64,000 bases of DNA, taken from contig NZ_CP089979.1 in the NCBI RefSeq assembly GCF_021389935.1, forward strand, positions 2,089,001 through 2,153,000. Direction: 5' to 3'. The stretch comes from Fulvivirga ligni. GTDB taxonomy: Bacteria; Bacteroidota; Bacteroidia; Cytophagales; Cyclobacteriaceae. This document shows, one piece after another, positions 1 through 9,979 of the stretch. The position numbers and the translations under genes were made by a program. Every line of letters begins with the position of its first letter. Position 1 is the stretch's first letter. The notes below the pieces were generated by a model. It was not told where the DNA came from and did no database searches. It saw nothing but the letters and a program-made list of their open reading frames with translations.

Positions 1-687
1 TTGTATGGATTATTTCCGTCTAATCAAATTTCGCCCTTTTATCACCCTGAATTATTCAGTGCCTCCAAGAACTCCCTGGTACATCGCGGAGATAAGTCTA
101 CCGGTTGGTCCATGGGCTGGAAAGTCAATTTATGGGCCCGCCTTCTTAATGGAGACAGAGCTTTTAAACTTATTGAAGATCAGCTTACTCCAGCTATGGA
201 AGGAGAAAGTGGCGAAGGCGGTGGCACTTATCCTAACCTGCTAGACGCGCACCCTCCCTTTCAAATCGACGGTAATTTCGGCTGTACATCAGGAATAGCG
301 GAGATGCTTATGCAGAGTCATGACGGAAGTATTTATATACTACCTGCTTTGCCTTCTCAGTGGAAAAAGGGAGAAGTAAAAGGATTGGTGGCCAGAGGAG
401 GTTTCGAAATAGATCTTAGCTGGGAAGACGGTAAAATAAAGCAGATAAGAATCACCTCAAAACTAGGAGGTAACTGTAGGGTGAGAACAGAATTTTCGCT
501 TAAAATCAATAAAGGTCAATTAAAAGACGCTAGTGGCGACAATAGTAATCCACTCTATCAGACAGCCATGATAAAAGATCCGCTCATTAATTATCCAGAT
601 CAGATTGTGGAGAACAAAATACCTGAAACTCTGCTATATGACTTTGATACAGAAAAGGGAAGTACCTACGTTTTAGAATTGAAATAA
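1..687 (+). CDS. GH95 alpha-L-fucosidase/alpha-L-galactosidase, C-terminal part (gene starts before the window)
   Basis: The last 228 residues of a glycoside hydrolase family 95 enzyme; family members are about 750-850 residues, so most of the catalytic barrel lies upstream of the window. Recognisable GH95 signatures are TGWSMGWK (about residues 34-41), [15 protein letters not shown] (about 74-88) followed by IDGNFG, and the C-terminal GFEIDLSW strand. The aspartate of IDGNFG probably matches the residue that polarises the catalytic asparagine in characterised GH95 enzymes; this is from memory of the family. The codon at base 1 is only the window edge, not a start. GH95 enzymes remove terminal alpha-L-fucose or alpha-L-galactose from pectin and xyloglucan side chains. 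One base separates it from the pectin methylesterase gene, so they are probably co-transcribed. Confidence 0.85.
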   Translation: MYGLFPSNQISPFYHPELFSASKNSLVHRGDKSTGWSMGWKVNLWARLLNGDRAFKLIEDQLTPAMEGESGEGGGTYPNLLDAHPPFQIDGNFGCTSGIAEMLMQSHDGSIYILPALPSQWKKGEVKGLVARGGFEIDLSWEDGKIKQIRITSKLGGNCRVRTEFSLKINKGQLKDASGDNSNPLYQTAMIKDPLINYPDQIVENKIPETLLYDFDTEKGSTYVLELK

Positions 688-688
688 T

Positions 689-1681
689 ATGATAAAATCT
701 GTCTTTTACATACTGATTATTCAATGGATCTTTTGCTGGTCAGGTGAAGCTGTCAGCCAAAAGGTGGATTATCTGATTACAGTAGCAAAAGACGGCAGTG
801 GTGATTATAGTTCCATTCAGGAAGCCATCAATAATACTAAGGCTTTTCCAGATAAAAGGATAACTATTTATGTGAAAAACGGCATCTATCACGAAAAAGT
901 GAAGGTTTATTCCTGGAATAATATGGTCACCTTAAGAGGAGAAAACAGAGACAGCACCATCATAACCTACGATGATTATTTCAATAAAATAGATAAAGGA
1001 CGAAACAGCACCTTCATGACTCCGACCCTTTTGGTTCAGGGAAATGATTTTATAATGGAAAACCTTACCATTGAAAATACTGCTGGTCCGGTAGGGCAGG
1101 CGGTAGCATTGGCCATTGAAGCAGACCGATGCGTTGTGAGAAAGTGCAGTATCAAAGGAAATCAGGATACGCTTTATACCGCAGGTGAGGGAGATAGGCA
1201 ATATTTTTATAAGTGCTACATCGAAGGAACCACTGATTTTATCTTTGGCGAAGCCACCGTTGTATTTGATAAATGTGAAATACATAGTAAATCAGATTCT
1301 TACATTACTGCAGCATCTACGCCGGAGAATATTGAATTTGGCTATGTATTTATGGATTGCAACATCACCGCAGACCGAGGAGTTTCAAAGGTTTACCTGG
1401 GGCGTCCATGGAGGCCTTATGCCAAAACAGTGTTTATACATTGTAACCTGGGTGATTTTATAAGGCCAGAAGGATGGCACAATTGGTCTAAGCCAGATGC
1501 AGAAAAAACTTCGTTATATGCTGAGTATCAAAATAATGGAGATGGGGATCATCCAGATAAAAGAGTAAGCTGGTCTCATCAGCTAAGTAAATCAGAAGCA
1601 GAAAAGTATACTGTAGAGAATATTTTGGGAAGCAAATTAACCACTCAAGCAGAAGATTGGTTTAATAGAAAAGGGAATTAA
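689..1681 (+). CDS. Pectin methylesterase (carbohydrate esterase family 8), exported
   Basis: A 330-residue pectinesterase that removes methyl esters from homogalacturonan, preparing it for the pectate lyase encoded downstream. A signal peptide covers about residues 1-23. The right-handed beta-helix carries all CE8 motifs: GIYHEKV (about residue 65), QAVAL (Q137), QDTLY (D160), DFIFG (D183) and LGRPWRPY (R239, W241). These supply the two catalytic aspartates, the stabilising glutamine and the substrate-binding arginine. Length is typical for a single-domain bacterial CE8 enzyme. No T9SS tail or lipobox is seen, so a periplasmic location is likely. It lies directly after the GH95 gene and 14 bases before an oxidoreductase gene, consistent with one operon. 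Confidence 0.93.
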   Translation: MIKSVFYILIIQWIFCWSGEAVSQKVDYLITVAKDGSGDYSSIQEAINNTKAFPDKRITIYVKNGIYHEKVKVYSWNNMVTLRGENRDSTIITYDDYFNKIDKGRNSTFMTPTLLVQGNDFIMENLTIENTAGPVGQAVALAIEADRCVVRKCSIKGNQDTLYTAGEGDRQYFYKCYIEGTTDFIFGEATVVFDKCEIHSKSDSYITAASTPENIEFGYVFMDCNITADRGVSKVYLGRPWRPYAKTVFIHCNLGDFIRPEGWHNWSKPDAEKTSLYAEYQNNGDGDHPDKRVSWSHQLSKSEAEKYTVENILGSKLTTQAEDWFNRKGN

Positions 1682-1695
1682 CTACAGTAAAAGAA

Positions 1696-2760
1696 ATGAC
1701 CATGAAGAATATAAAAGTAGGATTAATAGGCTATGGAATGGGAGGACGTGTTTTTCACGCGCCATTGATTCATTACGTGGAAGGCCTGGAGTTGGTGAAA
1801 ATTAGAGAAACGCGTGCAGAGAATATATCCATAGCTAATGAGCGATATCCTAATGCCAAAATTGTATCTGATGCTCAGGAGATTATCCAGGATAGTGCTA
1901 TCGATTTAGTGGTGGTAGCGGTACCGAATAAGGCACATTACTCCCTGGCCAAGGAGGCTTTGCTGGCAGGTAAGCATGTGGTGGTAGAAAAGCCTTTTAC
2001 AGTGACCTCCAAGGAAGCCGATGAATTAATCGCTTTGGCTAAAGAAAAGCAAAAAGTACTGTCAGTATACCATAATCGCCGATGGGATAGTGATTTCATT
2101 ACAGTACAGAAAGTATTGAAAGATGACAAACTGGGAAGATTGGTAGAGTTTGAAAGTCATTATGATCGGTTTAGAAATACCATCAGACCTAATACCTGGA
2201 AAGAGGAGGGGAGCCTGGGTACCGGACTTTTGTATGATTTAGGATCTCATCTTATTGATCAGGTGCAGGTGTTGTTTGGATTACCACATTCACTCACGGC
2301 CTTCATTTCTACGCAACGAGATAATGGTAATATTGCCGATAATTTTGAGCTTCTTCTTCATTACGATCAACTCAAAGTGACCATAAAATCAGGAATGCTG
2401 GTGAAAGAACCGCTGCCTAAATATATCATGTTGGGTACCAATGGTGCATTCGTAAAATATGGATTAGATGTGCAAGAAGCGGCCTTAAATGAACATACAA
2501 AATCCCTTGATGATGAAGACTGGGGTAAGGAGCCGGAAAATAAATGGGGAGTTATTCACTATGAAGAAGATGGTGAAGATTTTAGGTATCCGGTAAAAAG
2601 TGAACCTGGAAACTATCCGGCGTTTTACCAAAATGTCTATCAGGCTATTGTGGGGGAAGGTGAGCTTATAGTTACTCCTGAGCAAGCAAGAAATACTATT
2701 AGAATAATTGAATTGGCTATGCAAAGTCATGAAGAGAAAAGAACAGTGAAATTCGAATGA
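1696..2760 (+). CDS. Gfo/Idh/MocA-family NAD(P)-dependent oxidoreductase
   Basis: A 354-residue cytosolic dehydrogenase. The N-terminal Rossmann motif GYGMGGRVFHAPLI lies at about residues 12-25, and the family motif EKPF at about 98-101 contains the conserved lysine. The C-terminal alpha/beta domain begins near residue 130. The GYGMGGRVFHAP form is typical of the YdgJ/inositol-dehydrogenase-like branch, which oxidises or reduces free sugars or sugar acids. The substrate cannot be read from the sequence. The start could be the ATG at 1696 or at 1702. Its stop overlaps the start of the next gene by four bases (ATGA), indicating translational coupling with the esterase. Placement in a pectin operon suggests a role in metabolising a pectin-derived sugar; this is inference. 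Confidence 0.85.
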   Translation: MTMKNIKVGLIGYGMGGRVFHAPLIHYVEGLELVKIRETRAENISIANERYPNAKIVSDAQEIIQDSAIDLVVVAVPNKAHYSLAKEALLAGKHVVVEKPFTVTSKEADELIALAKEKQKVLSVYHNRRWDSDFITVQKVLKDDKLGRLVEFESHYDRFRNTIRPNTWKEEGSLGTGLLYDLGSHLIDQVQVLFGLPHSLTAFISTQRDNGNIADNFELLLHYDQLKVTIKSGMLVKEPLPKYIMLGTNGAFVKYGLDVQEAALNEHTKSLDDEDWGKEPENKWGVIHYEEDGEDFRYPVKSEPGNYPAFYQNVYQAIVGEGELIVTPEQARNTIRIIELAMQSHEEKRTVKFE

Positions 2761-3695
2761 GACTTGTCTTTACCATATTGATTTTCATCTTCAGTGCGGT
2801 GGCCTTAAAAGCGCAAGATTATCCCAGGGATACTTCATACAATATCTATAGTGCCTATCTCAAATTGAAAAAGCACAACCCTGAGGTTACGCCTATAGAA
2901 CCGTTTAATTACAAGAATATTAGAGAAAACTACAATGTTCCATATGTGGATGTAGGCCGTGAACTAACGGTAGATGTATTTTATCCTCTTGATAATTCTA
3001 AGCAATACCCTGCTGTACTGTTAATTTTCGGTGGGGGATGGAGCTCCGGTGAGAAGGCCAATCAGGTGCCTATGGCGCAAAGTCTTGCCAAGGCTGGCTA
3101 CGTGGCAGTGGTGCCAGATTATAGATTAAGCCCTGAAATTGCTTATCCTGCAGGTGTTCATGATTTAAAAGCAGCTATCAGATGGATGAGGGCTAATTCT
3201 TCTGATTATCAAATAGATACAACACAAATAGCGGTGCTGGGATGCTCGGCAGGTGCTCAGTTGGCCACCTTATTGGGGGTAACTGGAGACCTGCCGCAGC
3301 TGGAAGGTGAAGAAGGAGATCTGAATCATTCCAGCAGTGTGCAAGCTATTGTGAATATAGATGGCATTGTGTCATTTATTCACCCGGAAGCGGAAGAAGG
3401 AAAATATGCGGCAAAATGGCTGGGAGGCTATAAAGATGAAGTTCCAGAGGTGTGGAAGGAGGCGTCGCCGCTTGAGTATGTAGATGAAAGCACACCACCG
3501 ACGCTTTTCATCAATAGTGCACAGCCCCGGTTTCATGCGGGAAGAGATGATATGCTCAGCATTTTAAACAAACACGAAATATTCAACCAAACCCATACAT
3601 TACCTGATTCTCCTCACTCTTTTTGGCTGGTTCACCCCTGGTTCGAACCTACCTTGAAGTATACTGTGGAGTTTTTAGATCATGTATTCAAATAA
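2757..3695 (+). CDS. Exported alpha/beta-hydrolase esterase (BD-FAE / acetyl-esterase type)
   Basis: A 312-residue alpha/beta hydrolase with a signal peptide (about residues 1-19). The FGGGW stretch near residue 90 would form the oxyanion hole, GCSAG (S164) holds the nucleophilic serine, and SPHSFW near the C-terminus supplies the histidine. PDYRLSP and YPAGVHDLKAAIRWM are typical of the BD-FAE/hormone-sensitive-lipase-like group, which removes acetyl or feruloyl groups from plant polysaccharides. In this setting it probably deacetylates pectin or its oligosaccharides; the exact ester is unknown. Its start overlaps the preceding oxidoreductase stop. It is the last gene before a 140-bp gap and the regulator gene. 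Confidence 0.82.
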   Translation: MRLVFTILIFIFSAVALKAQDYPRDTSYNIYSAYLKLKKHNPEVTPIEPFNYKNIRENYNVPYVDVGRELTVDVFYPLDNSKQYPAVLLIFGGGWSSGEKANQVPMAQSLAKAGYVAVVPDYRLSPEIAYPAGVHDLKAAIRWMRANSSDYQIDTTQIAVLGCSAGAQLATLLGVTGDLPQLEGEEGDLNHSSSVQAIVNIDGIVSFIHPEAEEGKYAAKWLGGYKDEVPEVWKEASPLEYVDESTPPTLFINSAQPRFHAGRDDMLSILNKHEIFNQTHTLPDSPHSFWLVHPWFEPTLKYTVEFLDHVFK

Positions 3696-3790
3696 AAAGA
3701 GAATGTAGTATGTGATTGATTTTAAGGTACGCCTTATTTCGATGACGGATCTATTATTCTCACTTCTTTAAGTTGGCTCGCTAGATTTTT

Positions 3791-3812
3791 CTAATGACAG
3801 AATAGTCATTAG
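3791..3812. promoter_or_regulatory. Perfect inverted repeat just upstream of the HTCS gene
   Basis: CTAATGAC and GTCATTAG flank a 6-base spacer (3799-3804). The repeat ends 28 bases before the preferred HTCS start codon. It could be an operator or a 5'-leader hairpin controlling HTCS expression. No T-tract follows, so a terminator is less likely. Confidence 0.4.
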
Positions 3813-3839
3813 CGTTTGGTTGATATGCTTTTAGAAGTA

Positions 3840-6800
3840 ATGAGAAGTCATATTATCCATATCATAGTTATCTTGCTATTTGCTGTAATTCAGGCTCATA
3901 GCCAGAATAATGACTACCAGTTTAGAAACTTTACTGCGGGGTTTAACTTCTCCGGAGATAACGTTCGCTGTGTCTATCAGGATAGCAAAGGCTTTATCTG
4001 GATGGGGCTCGAATCTGAAGGACTCTGCAAGTTTGATGGCAGTAAATACGAGGTGTTTTCTGAAAATATCGCCTCGAATTACATCAATGATATTAATGAA
4101 GATGCATACGGTAATATCTGGGTAGCCACTGAAAATGGGCTCAATATTTTACAGCAGGAGTCTTCCCGTTTCACCAATCCTACCGGTCGTTCTGATGAGG
4201 TTTTCATGCTTTTTAGAGATCAACAGGACAAAATGTGGGTGGGAGATGCCACAGGCTTATTTCAATATTCAGTTACAAAATCAGACTCAGGCTATAATTA
4301 CAAGCAGGAAAAGCACTCCATTACTGAGAAGCTAAAAGGTGAAACAGTCTTGTCTTTCCTTTGGGAAGATTCTGTGTCATGCTGGATAGGTACTAAAAAT
4401 GGCCTTTTTTATAATTCTCCTACAGTTTTCAAACAATGGAAATCATCTAATCATAAACCATTTGCTTTAAGCGACAACGAGGTACACTCAATTGTGCAGC
4501 TGGACAATAGAGATCTGCTCCTGGCTACAGATAATGGAGTCAATATCCTGAATCATAGTAACCTACAGGTACAAAGACTAGAATTTAAGAATAGTGGAGT
4601 TTACAACAATGGCAAGGTCGGCGTGGTGAAAATTCTTAAAAGTTCAGACAATATGATCTGGATCGGAACCACCACTTATGGCATTCTCACAGGTAAGCTG
4701 ATAACATCAGAAAATGGTGTTTCTCAGTCTGATTTTAAAATTCCAGAACACATCACAGGCCTCAGTAGTGCTTATATCACTGATGTTATGGAAGATCAAA
4801 ACCGCCAAATTTGGGTCTCTACTAAGTTTGGCGGTCTATTTATTCATGATAGAAGAGGGCAGATCTTTCGTCACTATGAGCTAGATGAACAGGAAAATCA
4901 AAGCTTTATAATATCGGTTGCTGAGGATAATGAAGGTCAAATTTGGTTGGGAACACGAGAGGCTGGGTTGGTCAGGTTCAACCCTAACCAGAGTACTTAT
5001 CAAAAAGTGGAGGTGTTTCAGAATGGTGAGGAGGTACGCAGAATTGAGAGTTTATTCTGCGATAGTGAGGGAAAACTATGGATTGGTCATAAAAAGGGTA
5101 TCAATAAGTTAGATCCCAAAACACTGATGAGTGAATATTTTAATTTGCCCAAAGTCATATCAATTGCAGAAGGGATTGATAAAATATGGGTAGGTACCAC
5201 GGCAGGATTATTCACATATACTAAGGATCTGGATTTTACCAGATTTAAATCCTCTCAGGTACTTTTTGATAAGGCTGATGTTAAATTTTCAAAGCTACTT
5301 TGGGATAATTCGAGCACTTTCTGGCTGGGCACCAATAGTCATGGGTTATACCAGTATTTTATTCAAAAAGACAGTTTATCACATGTTAATACCAATGATC
5401 TCGCCAATGCCACCATAAGGGAGCTTTATCAGGACAGCAAATCTAACATTTGGATTGGCACCAAGTCCTCAGGTTTATACCGTTATGAAAAAGGTGATTT
5501 TCAGTATTTTACAATTAAAAATGGACTTCCGAGCCACACTATCTTTTCGGTGCTGGAAGATAATGCTGGTAAAATATGGCTTACCACTAATAAGGGAGTT
5601 TCAAGATATGATCCATCCATAGAAGAGTTTAGAAATTTCAATAGCTATCATGGCCTTCAGGGAAATGTGTTTGAGAAAAATGCCGCCATAAAACTCCAGT
5701 CTGGATTTTTGTTAATGGCAGGAAATAACGGCTTTAACCTTTTTGATCCTCAGAAAATTAACATTGAAAATTTCACGCCACCATTGGTGATTAATGCCTT
5801 AAAGGCGAATGGCCAATTGGTCATAAAAGATGCTTTCTATAATCAGAGCCTCCAGTTGCCTTATGATCAAAACCTACTCTCTCTGGAATTCTCAGCTTTA
5901 GATTATCGTGATATTGGTGCTTTGAAGTATAAATACAGACTTCTGGGCTTGGATAATCAATGGTCTGAGGCTGGTAACAAAAATACAGTAACCTATTCTA
6001 ATCTTGAACCTGGCATTTATTCCTTTCAGGTTTTCTCTACCGATGCAGATGGCAAATGGACGGATAATCTCATAAGTCTGGAAATTGAAATAGCCTCACA
6101 GCCATGGCTTTCCTGGTGGGCCAAGCTTTTATATGCAATAGCGTTAGCCGCAATCGTATTTCTGGTATATTGGGTGATTGCCCAGCGCGTTAAATATCAT
6201 CAGAAAATGAAATTGAAAGACATGGAACTGAGTCATGTCTCAGAAATGAACGATCTGAAAATCAATTTCTTTACCAACATTTCTCATGAATTGAGAACGC
6301 CATTAACACTAATTATGACACCGCTAGAGAGGTTGCTCAATACTTATAAGGATGAGTCCATAACCAGCCATGTGAAAATGGCGCATGCCAGTGCCAAGAA
6401 ACTACTGAATCTTACTGACCAGCTTATTGATTTCACAAAGATCGAGCATGGAGCCATGCAGCTGCAAGTACAGTTAGTAAAGGTAAAGGAGTTTTTTGAT
6501 CAGCTTATCATGCCCTATTCAGATTATGCAAGAAGTAGAAGTGTGGATTTGAAGGTGCAGATTTTTAATCAGGAGCAGGAAGCTTTATTAGATGTAGATA
6601 AGGTGGAAAAGGTGTTTAATAATTTGATTATCAATGCTTTAAAATATACTCAATCTGGTGGAGAGATTATCTTAACTATTGAGGCTGATGCATACAATTT
6701 AACTTTTAGCATTAGCGATACAGGAAAGGGTATAAGCCAGGCTAATCTTCAGCATATTTTTGATAGGTATTATCAAGTGAATACCCTGCAGCCTGGAGGT

Positions 6801-7778
6801 GGAATTGGACTAGAATTGGTTTACAACCTGGTGAGCTTGCATAAAGGGAAAATTCAGGTGGAAAGTGAAGAGGGAAAGGGGAGTACTTTCACCGTGAGCC
6901 TACCAATAGGTAGCGAAAGTTACGGTGATGATGAAGTGAAGCGGGAACCAGGTGTCCTAAAATTTCAAGGCTTTATTGAAGGTGATTTTAAAAGAGAATA
7001 CGAGATTGAGAAAAGAGAATTATCGAATGAAGCTTACAAGATTTTAATTGTTGATGACAATCAGGAGCTGTTACACATGTTAGCTGAAACCTTTTCAGAT
7101 AAGTTCTTTCTAGATATAGCCGCTAGCGGCGAAGAAGCATGGAATATCATATTGAAAGAGGCGCCTGATATTGTAATTACTGACATAACCATGGCTAATG
7201 GAGATGGATTGGAACTGTGCCGACAAGTGAAGGAAAATGTGGATACAAACCATATCCCTGTGATCTTACTCACGGCAAGAAGCATGACCGATCAGCAGTT
7301 GGAAGGATTTGGTTCTGGAGCCGATGCTTATGTAGTAAAACCGTTTGACCTGGCCATATTGGAGGCACAGATTTATAGTCTGATAGAGAATAGAAGAAGA
7401 TTATGGAAACATTATAATGGTCAATCTACCGAAATAGAGATTACGGAGAATCCATTAGATGATCATTTCCTGAAAAAGTTAGCTGACGTTATTAGAAAAA
7501 ATTATACAGATCCTGACTTTAGCGTGGAGGCACTGGCCTTTGATTTGGGAATGAGCCGTAGTCAACTGTTTAGAAAGCTGAAAAGCCTAACTAACCAAAC
7601 ACCTTCAGAATATCTATACGCATACCGAATAAGAAAAGCATCTGATTTACTCAAAGAAGGCAGACTGGGAATAGCTGAAATAGCCTACAAAACTGGTTTT
7701 AGTTCGCCTAATTCTTTCACCAAAACCTTCAAAAAACACCTCGGTATTTCTCCTACCAAATACTCTAAAAACTACTGA
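3840..7778 (+). CDS. Hybrid two-component system regulator (HTCS): periplasmic sensor, histidine kinase, receiver and AraC-type DNA-binding domain
   Basis: A one-protein signalling system that senses an oligosaccharide in the periplasm and activates a polysaccharide locus. Positions below count from the longest frame (3816). A signal peptide is followed by two Reg_prop beta-propellers with repeated DxxGxIWIGT-like blades (about 30-640), a Y_Y_Y domain (about 690-755) and a membrane segment (about 764-788). The kinase has its H-box SHELRTPL (H near 824), N-box NNLIINALKYT (about 934), DTGKGI (about 968) and GGIGLELV (about 995). The receiver (about 1075-1190) has its phospho-aspartate near 1123 and the KPFD lysine near 1175. 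An AraC helix-turn-helix ends the protein (1235-1320). The frame opens with TTG at 3816 and ATGs at 3825 and 3840; 3840 gives the best signal peptide. Between pectin genes, it probably responds to a pectin fragment. Confidence 0.95.
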   Translation: MRSHIIHIIVILLFAVIQAHSQNNDYQFRNFTAGFNFSGDNVRCVYQDSKGFIWMGLESEGLCKFDGSKYEVFSENIASNYINDINEDAYGNIWVATENGLNILQQESSRFTNPTGRSDEVFMLFRDQQDKMWVGDATGLFQYSVTKSDSGYNYKQEKHSITEKLKGETVLSFLWEDSVSCWIGTKNGLFYNSPTVFKQWKSSNHKPFALSDNEVHSIVQLDNRDLLLATDNGVNILNHSNLQVQRLEFKNSGVYNNGKVGVVKILKSSDNMIWIGTTTYGILTGKLITSENGVSQSDFKIPEHITGLSSAYITDVMEDQNRQIWVSTKFGGLFIHDRRGQIFRHYELDEQENQSFIISVAEDNEGQIWLGTREAGLVRFNPNQSTYQKVEVFQNGEEVRRIESLFCDSEGKLWIGHKKGINKLDPKTLMSEYFNLPKVISIAEGIDKIWVGTTAGLFTYTKDLDFTRFKSSQVLFDKADVKFSKLLWDNSSTFWLGTNSHGLYQYFIQKDSLSHVNTNDLANATIRELYQDSKSNIWIGTKSSGLYRYEKGDFQYFTIKNGLPSHTIFSVLEDNAGKIWLTTNKGVSRYDPSIEEFRNFNSYHGLQGNVFEKNAAIKLQSGFLLMAGNNGFNLFDPQKINIENFTPPLVINALKANGQLVIKDAFYNQSLQLPYDQNLLSLEFSALDYRDIGALKYKYRLLGLDNQWSEAGNKNTVTYSNLEPGIYSFQVFSTDADGKWTDNLISLEIEIASQPWLSWWAKLLYAIALAAIVFLVYWVIAQRVKYHQKMKLKDMELSHVSEMNDLKINFFTNISHELRTPLTLIMTPLERLLNTYKDESITSHVKMAHASAKKLLNLTDQLIDFTKIEHGAMQLQVQLVKVKEFFDQLIMPYSDYARSRSVDLKVQIFNQEQEALLDVDKVEKVFNNLIINALKYTQSGGEIILTIEADAYNLTFSISDTGKGISQANLQHIFDRYYQVNTLQPGGGIGLELVYNLVSLHKGKIQVESEEGKGSTFTVSLPIGSESYGDDEVKREPGVLKFQGFIEGDFKREYEIEKRELSNEAYKILIVDDNQELLHMLAETFSDKFFLDIAASGEEAWNIILKEAPDIVITDITMANGDGLELCRQVKENVDTNHIPVILLTARSMTDQQLEGFGSGADAYVVKPFDLAILEAQIYSLIENRRRLWKHYNGQSTEIEITENPLDDHFLKKLADVIRKNYTDPDFSVEALAFDLGMSRSQLFRKLKSLTNQTPSEYLYAYRIRKASDLLKEGRLGIAEIAYKTGFSSPNSFTKTFKKHLGISPTKYSKNY

Positions 7779-7783
7779 AATTG

Positions 7784-7823
7784 GTGAATGGCACTTCTGT
7801 TCATGTGTGCACCCTCCATTCAC
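7784..7823 (+). terminator. Hairpin after the HTCS gene (possible terminator or leader structure)
   Basis: GTGAATGG (7784-7791) pairs with CCATTCAC (7816-7823), with an extra GCAC/GTGC pairing inside. It lies a few bases after the HTCS stop. No clear T-run follows, so it may be a weak terminator or a regulatory structure ahead of the pectate lyase promoter. Confidence 0.35.
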
Positions 7824-7842
7824 TTCATTCAACCCACGGTCA

Positions 7843-7850
7843 TACATTTG
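7843..7850 (+). promoter_or_regulatory. Predicted -7 promoter element of the pectate lyase gene
   Basis: TACATTTG matches the Bacteroidota -7 consensus TAnnTTTG exactly and lies 58 bases before the pectate lyase ATG. No good -33 TTG is seen at the usual spacing, which would fit a promoter that needs an activator such as the adjacent HTCS. Confidence 0.4.
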
Positions 7851-7908
7851 GCATTTCTAATCATATGCGTACTGGTACATTTATTCCCATTATGTTTAAT
7901 CTAAACAC

Positions 7909-9957
7909 ATGGAAATGAACGCTACAAACAAAAAATCATGGTTGGCTACTGTGTTATTAGCTATGCTTTTCTTCCCCGGATTTGCATCCGTAGAAAAAGC
8001 AAAGCACAGCACAGAGACCAACGATCTTCTATTTGCTACTACCAGAATAGAGGATTCAGACGCAGGTACTGTCTCGTATGACGGTTCTTTGAAATCATAT
8101 AGCGCCGCCAGCAATGGTAAAGCTATTAACCTTTCTAACGATCAGGGTAAACAAATTGTGTGGAGTTATAATGCCAGTTCTAGTGGCAGCCATACGCTTA
8201 CTGTAAGGTATACGCGTAAATCAAGCATGAACCCATCAGTAAGTATAATAGTAAATGGCTCATCGCAAACATTAAATCTGCCCGTTACCTCAAGTTCTTC
8301 TTTTGCTACAGCCTCTCTTTCAGCTTCACTGAGTAGCGGTAGTAATCAGATCATTCTTCGTACCAATGCAGGTAATGAAAGCGCTGACATAGACTGGATT
8401 GAAATCAGTGATGGTGGCAGTGGTGGAGGAGGCGGAGGAGGTTGCACACCAACCTCGATTACGCCTTATCTTCAAGTGAATGGAGGCTCTTGGCAGCAAG
8501 GATCTAGTGTAACTATTAATGCAGGATCATCTGTTAAATTTGGTCCTCAGCCTACCAGCGGTGGTTCTTGGAGCTGGAGCGGATGTGGTACATCAGGCTC
8601 TTCCCGTGAGCAAACGGTTAGCCCTTCAAGTTCATGCACAGCCACGGCTACTTACACCAATAGTCAGGGATGTACTAGCACCCAAAGCTTCACTGTTACT
8701 GTAAACGGTAACAATGGAGGCGGAGGTGGCGGCAATGGCGGTGATGCCAACTATGATATCATAGGCTGGGCCACACAAGCCGGAGGTACTTCTGGTGGTC
8801 AGGGTGGTGTAACTGTAACTTGCTCTACAGGAGATTGTATCCTGAACGCGATTGATCAAAAGAAAGACGGAGTGATCACTCAGCCACTCATCATTTTCGT
8901 AAATGGTACCATTACATCTTCAAACACATCAGCTTCAAAAATTGATGTTAAAGAGGTGAGAGATGTTTCCATTATAGGAGTAGGCTCTAGAGGTATATTC
9001 AATGGTATTGGTATTAAAATCTACAAAGCAGGAAATATAATCATTCAGAATGTGGCAGTGCACCATGTGAACATTGGTGATAAAGATGCCATAAGTATCG
9101 AAGGTCCTGCTGATCACATTTGGGTAGATCACTGTGAGCTTTATGCTGAATATCAAGGAGTTGGTAAAGATTACTATGATGGTTTGCTAGATGCTAAGAA
9201 AAACTCTGAGTATATCACCTACTCATATAACTACCTGCATGACAGCTGGAAAACTATGCTCGTAGGTAGCAGTGATAGTGATAACTACGACAGGAAGATT
9301 ACTGCGCACCATAACTATTTTGATAATTGTAATTCCAGAATGCCACTGTTCAGATTTGGAAATGGCCACTTTTTTAATAACTACTATTCTGGTGTAGCTT
9401 CTACCGGATTGAACTCAAGAATGGGAGCCTGTTTGAGAGTAGAAAATAACTATTTCAAAAACTCTCAAAACCCAATAGTTTCAGCCTACAGTGATGATCC
9501 TGGAGGCGTTGATGAATCAGGTAGCATCTTTGATAATGTGACCTGGGCATTGTCAGGAGATGTTGAAGAGCCTTATGATTGTAATGCTTACATTCCATAC
9601 TCTTACAGCTCATCATTAAACAGTACCTCACAAGTACCATCAGTGGTTGTAGCCAATGTAGGTATCGGAAAAATTTCAGGTAGCTCCAGAAAGGCGAGTA
9701 GTGTAAATGATGCTGTATTAGAAAGTGAGTTCAGCGCTTACCCTAACCCTGTACTTAATCAGATTACCGTTACCATCCCTGAGTACAAAGGCGATGAGCA
9801 GATTAGAATAGTGAATATTATAGGAGTAGAGGTGATGAATGTAAAAGCCACCTCAGCTCAGCCCACGTTAGACATCAGCGACTTCAAACCAGGTAGTTAT
9901 ATCATGCAGGTGAAAACCGAAGGACATACCTACCTAAGAATGATTGTGAAGGAATAG
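7909..9957 (+). CDS. Modular pectate lyase (polysaccharide lyase family 1) with carbohydrate-binding module and T9SS sorting tail
   Basis: A 682-residue secreted enzyme that cleaves de-esterified homogalacturonan by beta-elimination. The order is: signal peptide (about 1-27), a CBM35/CBM6-like beta-sandwich (about 45-167), a glycine linker, an Ig-like domain with paired cysteines (about 178-266), a second glycine linker, then the PL1 beta-helix (about 281-548). The helix carries WVDHC (405-409, calcium-binding aspartate) and RMPLFR (477-482), matching the RxPxxR catalytic motif. The C-terminal AYPNPV...GSYIMQV region (about 607-682) is a type A T9SS sorting domain, so it should be exported to the cell surface or medium. 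The start could be 7909 or the ATG at 7915. Its own promoter-like element, the HTCS directly upstream and a strong terminator downstream suggest a single-gene unit. Confidence 0.93.
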   Translation: MEMNATNKKSWLATVLLAMLFFPGFASVEKAKHSTETNDLLFATTRIEDSDAGTVSYDGSLKSYSAASNGKAINLSNDQGKQIVWSYNASSSGSHTLTVRYTRKSSMNPSVSIIVNGSSQTLNLPVTSSSSFATASLSASLSSGSNQIILRTNAGNESADIDWIEISDGGSGGGGGGGCTPTSITPYLQVNGGSWQQGSSVTINAGSSVKFGPQPTSGGSWSWSGCGTSGSSREQTVSPSSSCTATATYTNSQGCTSTQSFTVTVNGNNGGGGGGNGGDANYDIIGWATQAGGTSGGQGGVTVTCSTGDCILNAIDQKKDGVITQPLIIFVNGTITSSNTSASKIDVKEVRDVSIIGVGSRGIFNGIGIKIYKAGNIIIQNVAVHHVNIGDKDAISIEGPADHIWVDHCELYAEYQGVGKDYYDGLLDAKKNSEYITYSYNYLHDSWKTMLVGSSDSDNYDRKITAHHNYFDNCNSRMPLFRFGNGHFFNNYYSGVASTGLNSRMGACLRVENNYFKNSQNPIVSAYSDDPGGVDESGSIFDNVTWALSGDVEEPYDCNAYIPYSYSSSLNSTSQVPSVVVANVGIGKISGSSRKASSVNDAVLESEFSAYPNPVLNQITVTIPEYKGDEQIRIVNIIGVEVMNVKATSAQPTLDISDFKPGSYIMQVKTEGHTYLRMIVKE

Positions 9958-9979
9958 ATTACAGTTGTGGAGTTTGTAA

